Below, piece by piece: positions 55,474 to 64,000 of a stretch of 64,000 nucleotides of DNA. The stretch comes from Hetaerina americana. Its lineage: Eukaryota > Arthropoda > Insecta > Odonata > Calopterygidae. How positions within the stretch are numbered: position 1 is the first letter of the stretch; each line of letters starts with the position of its first letter. The notes under the pieces are model-generated. The model was not told the DNA's origin. It did no database searches and saw only the letters and a program-made list of their open reading frames with translations. The stretch is from the NCBI GenBank assembly GCA_022747635.1, contig JAKTNV010000003.1, forward strand, positions 100,748,454-100,812,453. The letters are read 5' to 3'. Both the position numbers and the translations under genes were made by a program.

Positions 55474-56271
55474 AAAACTAAGGTTTTTAAAAAGTCCCTT
55501 AGATTTGCCGCTTAATTCATGGTTAATTGTTAAAAGAGAATTTATAATGAAAGATCTTCTTAAAATTTGCTATCACGTTTGTATTAAATCTACGCAGGGA
55601 ATATTATTAGTATTTGGTCGCATAGATTATTTAATATTTAATAACTCGATTTGCTCTAGACCTAATGACGGATTTTTTTTAGTTCTCAACGACCAGCATT
55701 GAAGGGTTTCATCGAACCATCGTGCATTACATTATTTACGCAATAGCGATGAGTAAGCTTTATAAAAGAAATTTCGGATCTCGCTCGTACCCTGAAGGTA
55801 TACTGCATAGGATGGATGGGGAAGGAGGGTCCCGGGGCAATGAAGAACGAATGGAGGAATCCCGCCATCTTTTGTTCCACATCCTCTCCGCTCGCTCACA
55901 TATGCCGCGACGGGTTAAAGGGTGAAAGGATTTCTCAGGCATTACGATCAAATCCTCAACCCCTCTCTCAATTACATTTTTTCCCTACCCTCCGCCAACT
56001 TTCACTTGGGTCCTCGACGTTCCAGATACATCTCCCGGTCGTGATAACGGCTGTAAACCTGGGCGCGGTAGGCTCGCGGTCGTTTTTTTTTACTTCATTC
56101 TACTCTCTTTCCTTCGTTAATGGAAAGAGCGCCAGTCTTCCTTTCCCCAGGCTGTTATTTTGAATTTTTCATAGGACTGCTATGCGGGAGCTGAAGAAAC
56201 TTGCAGGTTTTTTGCTGTATTCAACAGCGGAACTCTTTGTGTAGCAGGGTGTTCGGAAAAAATGGTTGAGA
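55474..56271. other. Non-coding stretch with GC-richer part
   Basis: From 55,790 to 56,160 it is GC-richer with overlapping chance frames on both strands. No motif seen. Confidence 0.4.
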
Positions 56272-56337
56272 GAGAGAAGGAACCCTTACGACAGGCCCTG
56301 GCAGGCGCCAGGGCCAGTCGTAGGGGTTCATTCTCTC
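56272..56337. ncRNA. miRNA-precursor-like hairpin
   Basis: The 31-base arms 56272-56302 and 56307-56337 pair at all but two or three positions around a 4-base loop. The lower stem is gagagaa.gaaccc.tacgac and the upper stem ggccctggc. The size and near-complete pairing recall an miRNA precursor, though a 4-base loop is short for Dicer. A terminal fragment of a foldback element is equally possible. No function is claimed. Confidence 0.4.
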
Positions 56338-58494
56338 CTGCCAACAAATATTTCAGCTGCGACCCTTGAAAATAGTAACCCAACCTTTCAGAAAGGCTTT
56401 AATGGGTGAATTTTAACTTCTTTGGTGTCTTTGGATTGCTTTGGAAATTTAGAAGTGGTCTTGGAAAACTATAAAATTTTTAACCAGCGAAATGTCACGT
56501 CAGAAACCCATGGAATCCCTGAAAATTTTAATTCAATGGTATGTAACCATTATACGTTCATTTACTCCGGAAGGGGGGGATACAGTATTAATCCCAGTAG
56601 AACGTATCGCGCAAGGATGCACGTGCAACTGCTCGCGATGTCCGACATGATGCAGAATTAACCATGTTCGTCTCATTTGAAGTGAATGTTTGAATCGGAA
56701 GGAGAGGGAGAGAAGGTAATATATCCTCCGCCGCCTAACCCTTCCCACACCCCTTCTCGCTCCCTCTTCACACCCCCGAGGGCAGGGATAGGGCGGAGGT
56801 TGTGGGCCTCATAACCCCGAACGCCCGAACATAATTGGCTCGGCGCCGGAGGCCGAAATTTCGGAGAGAAAGTTCGTCTCGCTTCGCCCTCAACTTGGCG
56901 TGTACCTGCGCGTGAGAGAGGAAGAGTCGGCACGATTTTCGGATTTGCCCGATGAGGAGTGGGATAATAAATTATTCCGCAGTCTTCCCGCGGTTTAGTC
57001 TGTACGTATATACGATACGCATTCACTATCCCGTGTGCCGAGGTACGCAGTGAACCACCCGCTGCGATCTTCCGAGGCATCCATCCAATCCTCCTCTTCC
57101 TCTCCCTTGAAAAGATGGACGGGAGGGCCGTCGAATAGGATGGGATTGTGCCAAAGTTGAAGGGAAAGTTCTTTTATTGTTAATCCAAGGCGAGTAATAA
57201 ATCATCGATTCACGTTCCGATATGCTCCATTCGATTTGATCATGATTCTCGCCAATGCTGATTCCTCGGGGAACTTAACGCTCGTTTTTGGTGTGCTACT
57301 CTTCGGCATAGTCCTTGAAGAGTCTTTCTCGATTTTTTTCTCTTTGGGAATGTTTGGTATGCTTGCCAATTTTTACTCAGCATGTTTATTTGCATCGCAG
57401 CCTTTTTTTAAAAAGTACCTTCATGGTGAAAAACATATCTATAAGTGAAAACATCTCGTTAATCTTAATTTTTTCATAAAAATGGGCATCATTGTGTGTT
57501 ATTTTCCACCTCATTTCAACCTTTTAAGAAACTAAAACGTCGACTTCTGTTGTGGGTATAATCACGACGGACGTAAAAATATATATTCTTATAAATCAGT
57601 CTCTTTAATGGCGTAAAAGCGATCAGAGGCCAGATAGACGTTCTTTTCTTCGTCGATTCGGAGGATCATGGCTTCCATCCTTGAAAGTACAGTTGTTACG
57701 TGCGGAGGGATTGAAATATGTGAAGAGGGAATAATACTAGATGCTTAGGGTTGGAAGGGAGTGGGGGTGCGGAATGGAATCGCAGTCAGCTGACGGCGCA
57801 TCACCGGCGGATGTGAGACTGGCGGAAGGGTATGTCGTCCGCCCGGGGGAGAGTGAAGAGGCGGAGGAGGGATTTTCTCTTACCAAACAGTCGCCGTTAT
57901 TTTCGCGAATGAAAAAGGAAGAACACGATTCGTGACACGATGGCTTTTTGTGACACACTCAAGTATTTCAAAATGATGAGAATGCGGACTCCGGTTGCAC
58001 TGGTGCCGTTAATCAGTATTTCGTCACATAACCATAGAGTAGTATTTTAGCGAGTAAATATTTTACCTCGATCTTTATTTCACGCGAATTAGCGGACAGG
58101 AACAATTACCCAATATTTTAATTGGTGAATGAAATTGTTCTTCGAGTCTCATATCTAGCGGGCAGCAAATATCCTGGCATGCTTTTGATTTAATCGTAAT
58201 ATCTTACTGATAGTCTCTCACGGCAATGCATCAAGCATCGGAAAGAGCACACGTATTTAAAATTTCACTGAAATCTATAAGTTGACAAAGATTACATTTT
58301 TGCCGAAGAGTGTGCGAATGTGGGATTTATTAAAGGCGGCCATTAAATTGCGTAGTATGACTATTTATGGAAATAATTATTCCATTAAGACTTCCACATT
58401 TTCTTAAACCTTAAGGTAGTTCCGCAGGAATTTTGTCCTCGCAACCAATTGCGGCCTAAGAATCTCACAATCTCACCCTGGCCTAATCCACAGT
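56338..58494. other. Mixed AT- and GC-rich stretch, no gene recognised
   Basis: A GC-rich block at 56,560-57,130 carries a 135-codon minus-strand frame (56673-57080) rich in Pro, Arg and Gly without motifs. A purine-rich block lies at 57,740-57,930. Neither shows splice-framed coding similarity. Confidence 0.4.
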
Positions 58495-58819
58495 CTTATA
58501 TGATTTCATCTCCCTTAGTGCCCTTTCAATCTCATCGTCCAGTATGCCTGGACCTTAGCTATCTTCATCTACGTCACATTCTCTTTCTACAGTATATAGA
58601 AGCTGTATGTCTAACCTTGCTGGCCTGTGTTCTTTGCAATACAGTTCTTCGATATATTCCTTCCCTCTCTCTAGGATGTTTTCTGGTTCAACTAGTACTT
58701 TTCCCAGCTGACGAATATCTCTAGTTGCTAATACAATTTTTCCCTTCTTACTTCCCGGTAGTATTTTAACCTTCTTGTATAGCTCACCAATTTCACCCTT
58801 CCTCTGCAAACCTTCCATA
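58495..58819 (-). mobile_element. RTE retrotransposon internal fragment
   Basis: The minus strand reads 'MEGLQRKGEIGELYKKVKIL', 'PGSKKGKIVLATRD', 'RGKEYIEELYCKEHRPARLD', then 'DSLGPGILDDEIERALREMK' in shifted frame. The intact RTE protein has 'MESLQRKGEIGALYSIVKSL', 'SGSKKGRSTIAVRD' and 'RWKEYVEDLYSKELRPTKLD' in the same order. It covers only the linker between endonuclease and reverse transcriptase. Confidence 0.88.
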
Positions 58820-60903
58820 GTAAACAGTATTCTGTCGAAATATTATGAAATTTTAATTATCCTGGAGGGGTGAAAGTTGTGCATCATTCTATAAGATTGC
58901 CAGTAGGCACTGATAAATTAATTCAGGCTATTATATAAAATTCCATTTTTTAACACAATAATTTCGTGAAAATGATATCCAGTGAATTTTGAGCTTTGCG
59001 GTATTTCATTCTTAACCAAAGGGTCGCATAACAAGGATGGACATTGATGGCCGATCTACGTATGTTGGCGAACTCGGTAGTAGATAAGTTGTTATTTATG
59101 CTTCAAAAGTATGTTTTCAGGTAAATAATAATTTAGTAATCTCAGTAGTTCATTCTTAAAACATACCTATCTGAAGCGTTTGAAATTTTTTGCTTACACA
59201 TCCTAATTTAAAATAAATAAGGCCAGTTTTAAGAATATAATTTAATATGCTCGAATAGTCTTTGAGCTTGCTTGCATGCTCATATCTTATTTATTCTGTT
59301 TTCTATTTGCTTAGGCTTTTCTTAATATTCATTCCTGGCACTTTAAATCGATTTGCAGGATAACAATTGTTCACCAAGCTTTCAATAGAGAAGCAATTCA
59401 CTTTGACAAAAATCAATTTCAAATTCAGTATTCAACTATTTAAACTGAAAAATGACGTGAGAAACTTTTTCTAATTTTTATTTACTTTCTACAATATCGT
59501 TTGTCAGAGTTGGTTTTTCGTGGTATCAATGATTCGTGTATTTCGTCATAATGAATATTTTTTTATTCCGAGGGTTGGACGTAGATATTCCGAACGAAGT
59601 CCTAGGTGTTACTCAAGTTTAAGAAGCACGGCTCTTGGGATGATAGTGCCCAAACCATAGCATTGAAGCCTTCACCCTTCGGCTATCGTACGTATCTCGC
59701 CGAGTTGCTTGCGCAACGGGAGTTCCCTGGCGGCGACGTCTCACAGCGGGAGAAATCAGAAACATCTCCCGACAGATAAAAGAAGACCTTGTTTCTGCGT
59801 CGCTTCCCCCTTTGTGGTCACCCCTCGCCCGCCTTCTCCTCTCTCTTGTTAGATGCTGGCGATGAACTTCAATCTCACTTGTCGACGAATCAGGAACTGA
59901 CGCCGATTTTTGCGATTCAGCAGCATACAAGTAGGTTGTAACGAAGAACGTTATCCGAGATAAGGTCAGCATGTGATGCACGAGTAGATTCTCCAAAAGG
60001 ACGTTGTAAGCGTGATGATACACGGAATGTAGTTCACGTGAGCGTATTTCGCAATTCTAAATGTAGACAATGCATCAATGTTGGGTGTATCATAGAGTCG
60101 TATGTCGTTTTCCTGACATTTTTTTCTTTTCTCATTTTTCATTGGACAAAACAATAGGTGGGCTTAATCGTGTGAGTTGTGAAACGAATAAAATTCTTAA
60201 ACAAACTGATGTTTTTACTAATTCTTTTAAGGAATGGTATCCCTTTTTAAACGTAAAAACATATCGGAGATGGAATTGTATTTAATGTATGCAAATTCCA
60301 CTCGAATTGGCAATTGGTCCGCCATACTAAGTAATTGGCGTGGTTTACACACAATTGAAGCTTCCGCCTTGTGTATCACCTTAACGCACTAAGTTTATTC
60401 TGAAACAAAATTTGATGAAGTATTTCAAAAGTTATTGTGATAAACTTTACTGTAATATATTTGTAGAATACATAGTTTAAGATTGAACCAGGTGTTATTG
60501 ATATAGTGCCCATTTCACGCGCTATCAGCAGGTACAATAAAAATGGTAAGTTTTAAAGAATTCGCGAGTGTATTTATGTCGTGGTTCTTGATGGAATGGA
60601 AGGGACTGGGGAACGAAGGACGAACCCCTGGAGGAGAGAGAGGGAGATGTGCATGCACGGAATGACGCGTAGTCAATATGTCTATGAGAAGGGAAGGAAT
60701 AAAACAAGAGAGATGGAGGAGTGAGAAAGCATTATTTGCCAGGTCAAAATACCCATGGAAGAGTAATTCCTACTATTCCAACTCGTGAAATGAAAGTTTT
60801 TTGTTTAATGTGAGGTGAAATGACATGGAAATAGGTCCATTCGGTCATGTTGCATAAAATATTTGGCTTAATGGGATTCATTTAGTTTATTTATGCATAT
60901 ACC
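58820..60903. other. Intergenic stretch with one unassigned ORF
   Basis: AT-rich apart from 59,640-59,900. A minus-strand frame from ATG 59972 to a stop at 59619 (117 residues) starts MLTLSRITFFVTTYLYAAES, which could be a signal peptide. It then becomes Arg-rich with several dibasic sites (RRRR, RR). No known hormone or toxin motif was recognised. It may be chance in a CpG-rich patch. Confidence 0.25.
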
Positions 60904-62060
60904 GTGCAAGTCACCGCTAGGGTGTGTGGCAGGGGGTGAATACACACCAGAATAATATTACCCGAACATACCCTACCGCGGTCGAACAATGTTATTATGA
61001 TCCCCTATCATTCGTGGAAAAAATGACATCTTAAATCTATCTGTTCTACACTTAATCTCTCTAGTTTTATGAGCATGATCTCTCCTACCGTAGTACGATG
61101 GGGGTAACGACACATTTTCAACCACTCTGCTAAAGAGACGTCCTTCCAATTTCTGCGGCAGCTTCAATCTGTAATTTAAACTTCGCTCCGTGAATGACTC
61201 CCAGCCTAGCTGCTCTAATATTTTAGATAAGCTACCAAGTCTATCATAACAACGTTTTGCAAGTCTAGCTCCTCTACGCTGCAAGCGATTCAATTAGGCA
61301 ATCAATCCAACTTAGTGAGGATCCCATTTACTTGCAGCATATTCTAAATGAGGCCTAACCAACGGCAGATAATATTTCACTTTAAGCTTTTCATCACATT
61401 TACCCAGAATTCTTCTAATGAATCCTAAATTTTTGTTAGCTTGTCCGCATATTCCCCGTATGTATTTCACCCAGAAGAGATCGTCAGTGAGGGTAACGCC
61501 CAACTATTTTATTGAGTCTACACATTCCATTTCGGTTTTACCATTGCATTAGGCGTTCGAGTGGGAATTGCTCTTTTTCTAAAAATGTATGACGGCTCAC
61601 TTTTTTAAGTTTAATTCTCATTGCCAAGTATCGCACCAGCGTTGTATTACATTTAGGTCATCTGAAAAAGCTGCTGTGCCCTGAGGATCACGGATATCTC
61701 GGTAAACCACTAGATTATCGGCAAATAAACGTATCTTACCAGTGACTACGGAGTCAATGTCGTTAACGTAAAGTAGGACTAAATGAGGTTCGATGAAACT
61801 TCCCTGGGGAACACCTGAAGTAACTACTACTGCATTTGAGCAAACTCCATCTAGCACCACTTCTTGTACCCGACCATTCAAAAAGTCTTAAATCCAACCC
61901 CGGATATTTTTATCTATGCCATAGCTTTGCGAGTAGTTTACCATGAGGTACTTTTTCGAAGGCTTTCTTAAAATCTAGAAAAATCGTAACCACTGGAACA
62001 TTGCTATCTCCCGAAATAAGAATATCATGAATAAATAGCGCAAGTTGTCCCTCTCAGGAT
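60904..62060 (-). mobile_element. CR1/Jockey-like LINE, 5'-truncated relic
   Basis: This is the best preserved member of this LINE family here. From high to low coordinate the minus strand reads 'LDFKKAFEKVPHGKLLAKL', 'VVVTSGVPQGSFIEPHLVLL', 'KIRLFADNLVVYRDI' (active-site FADD mutated to FADN), and 'VIQRWCDTWQ'. It continues 'NKNLGFIRRILGKCDEKLK', 'LNRLQRRGARLAKRCYDRLG' and 'KMSFFPRMIGDHN'. The 3' end carries the 'caccgctagggtgtgtggca' tail found again at 10.6 and 23.1 kb. Stops and frameshifts make it inactive. Confidence 0.85.
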
Positions 62061-64000
62061 CTACCTTGGATGCTAACACAGGATGCTCCGGTGACTGAGC
62101 CCTTAATCTACTAGACGCTCGTGATACTTATTATATCAGTAAAAAGGGTCTTTTGAAATTTCACCGATTACTGCTATAGCACTTCGAAATATGCCATTTC
62201 ATCACATTGCCGTAAAATGATTAGAGATGAATTACTCCCTGTAAATCTAAAACTAAACATCGTGTTGATTACTGTAAAACTACCGAATAGAAACCAGCGA
62301 GTTTTGGTTTGGAGGCTGAACTCAAAACTATGTCTCTGGAGGACGACGACCTTTCTCGAGCGAAGGGCCAAGGGAGACAAACCACTCGGGAGCTACGAAA
62401 AATGCTCGCACGACAAAAAACATCTCCTGAGACTTTGGATTGCCGTGAGAAATGAGAGGGCATGGGGGGATCTGTGCATAAATCCTCCCCGTTTCGACGG
62501 TTGGGTCGTCTTCGAAAAAGAGTGCGAGGAAAGGGAATGCCGGGCAGGGAGGCGGTGCGGGGTTGACATGAGTGAGAAAGTGTTGTTTGTTGACAGGTAA
62601 TAGCGTTTGGGATGCCGAGTTGCAGGAACAAAGGGGAGGGTCAGGAAAGGGATGACCCCAAGATTAAAAAAACACGCTGGATGGATTCACAGAGCTGTGC
62701 TCGAATCGAGATCCAGAGATTAATAATAGTGATACGGTGTGGTTAATTTTGCCGTTAAATTGCATACATGTCGCTCACAAATGCCATTGCTAAGGTTTAG
62801 GGAACGCCCAGAATGAGGAAAAAAGGCTACAATGAAAAGTCGGGAATTTCTTTATATCCCAAAGGATATGGGCTTAGTTTTCATAAAAGATAAGCGTCTA
62901 GATGAAATTTTAAGTTCCTACTTCGGAATCTTATACTGTAGATTTGCAAATACGGAGGTAGGCTGAAAAATAATGCTCACAGTCTTGTAGACCACAAACA
63001 AAACGACCTTCAGAAGCATGTGGAAGTAACATTCCCCCTCAACACGCATGCGCAGGTTTGATGTCGTAGTATTCATCCAGTGTATTTTGAGAAGCGGAAG
63101 TATGGAGACGTGTTCTAGTGCTGGTGTTCGATGGTACGAAAAACGACCGTTTACAGCTCTTGTCTCAAATTACGAGGGCCTTTCAATTACGAGTGATCAC
63201 ACCTTTTCAGTTTAACGTGATGAGGAAAGCACTCGCCAATAAGCAATGCTGTTTATTAACCTACCTCTGAAAAATCTCTCATACCGAGGTAAATATCAAC
63301 CAAGACTGCATTTTCCACGTTGTATGTCGAAGCTCAGAATTCTCTGTTGGCATTATTGCATCAGTTATAATAATCACCGTCCGCTTGTATTGTTCCACGC
63401 TAGTAAAATTAACCTGATAATATTGCTGGTACGTGTAAAAAGGGAAGCTACTTTGCCGTGTATTGCCATCCATGTCGATAGGGTGTACTAAACAAAAAGA
63501 AAAATAAGCGAGTTTAAATAAACTAATTCAGTTCAAGAAATGATTGAAAATGAAATGGAAACCGATACAGTTGCAATATTGAGGACGGAAGAGAAGATAT
63601 TTCCTCTTTTCTGAACGGTCTGTGAAGAAATCGAATCCCTAGGGAACCTATTTGATGGATGATTTGAGTGCTATTTATTTTTTTATGGCGAGTCGCCGCG
63701 TTTTCTTGTCATCGGAAAAAAACCTTGGGAGGAGTCAATGAGCCTTGAGGGATCTGTTTTTAAAGATGTTCATGGAACCAGGAGGTGGCAGGGGAAGGGA
63801 AGACGGAAGGCAGCGAAAATCTCTCTCCCCGATCCTCCCACCCATTCACTCTTTGTATTGGTACTCTCCCAGGCCATCCATCCGTCCTCGTTGCGGGCTC
63901 TCCAGCCGTCCAGCTCCTCCCCTCCCGCCGCTCTCCTGTCATCCACCCATTCTCCAAGTGCTGCTTTGCTCACTCATTGAGAGGGACGGCGGCGACACCT
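62061..64000. other. Right-end stretch, increasingly GC-rich
   Basis: A 127-codon + frame (62217-62600, true ATG) overlaps a 120-codon minus frame and has no recognisable domain. It stops inside a donor-like 'gacag|gtaata' context, so an exon cannot be excluded. From 63,720 to the window end the sequence is CpG- and pyrimidine-rich, as at 54.4 kb. Confidence 0.35.

Noticed and set aside
56673..57080. 135-codon minus-strand ORF
   Set aside because: Low-complexity Pro/Arg/Gly composition in a CpG-rich block, with no motif or splice support.
62217..62600. 127-codon + ORF with true ATG
   Set aside because: It has no recognisable domain and overlaps a minus-strand ORF of similar length. The donor-like sequence at its end is not enough to call an exon.

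Overview
The window looks like a piece of animal nuclear genome, most likely from an insect or another arthropod. It is AT-rich, its genes are split by GT-AG introns, and it is crowded with mariner, RTE and CR1/Jockey-like elements and tRNA-derived SINEs. The species cannot be fixed from the sequence. Nothing bacterial, no CRISPR array and no ordinary tRNA or rRNA gene was seen.

The one host gene recognised with confidence is UTP--glucose-1-phosphate uridylyltransferase (UGP/UGP2 family) on the + strand, from about 23.78 to 44.0 kb. Twelve exons join in frame to 1,542 coding bases (513 residues plus stop), the usual length for animal UGP. Eleven exons are supported by family similarity. The first (nine codons, 23780-23806) is inferred from its ATG, its donor site and matching phase. 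Intron 6 has a GC-AG donor. Introns 1, 5, 6, 10 and 11 hold transposon or foldback debris. Intron 10 alone carries a long-TIR mariner, a pogo-like relic and an internally deleted mariner.

Left flank (1-23.6 kb): no host gene recognised. It holds CR1-like relics (1.86, 10.57-10.77, 23.1 and 23.35 kb), mariner relics (2.2, 7.8-9.1, 10.8 and 14.2 kb), RTE relics (12.3, 15.9 and 22.4 kb), a SINE (13.4 kb), and foldback/AT palindromes (5.6-6.1 kb). A full-length RTE retrotransposon lies on the minus strand (18.0-21.05 kb) with an open 969-codon frame and a perfect 13-bp target duplication.

Right flank (44.2-64 kb): a decayed second RTE-like family member with a trinucleotide tail (47.07-49.81 kb), a LINE reverse-transcriptase relic (51.5-52.2 kb), foldback and hairpin repeats (55.3 and 56.3 kb), an RTE fragment (58.5 kb) and a CR1-like relic (60.9-62.1 kb). 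Several GC/CpG-rich blocks (54.4-55.1, 55.8-57.1 and 62.3-64 kb) may be regulatory DNA or 5' ends of unseen genes; no product could be named.

The most unusual material is structural: several foldback repeats share hammerhead-ribozyme-like core motifs, one mariner has 151-bp near-identical terminal repeats cutting into its own transposase frame, and one compact miRNA-like hairpin is present.
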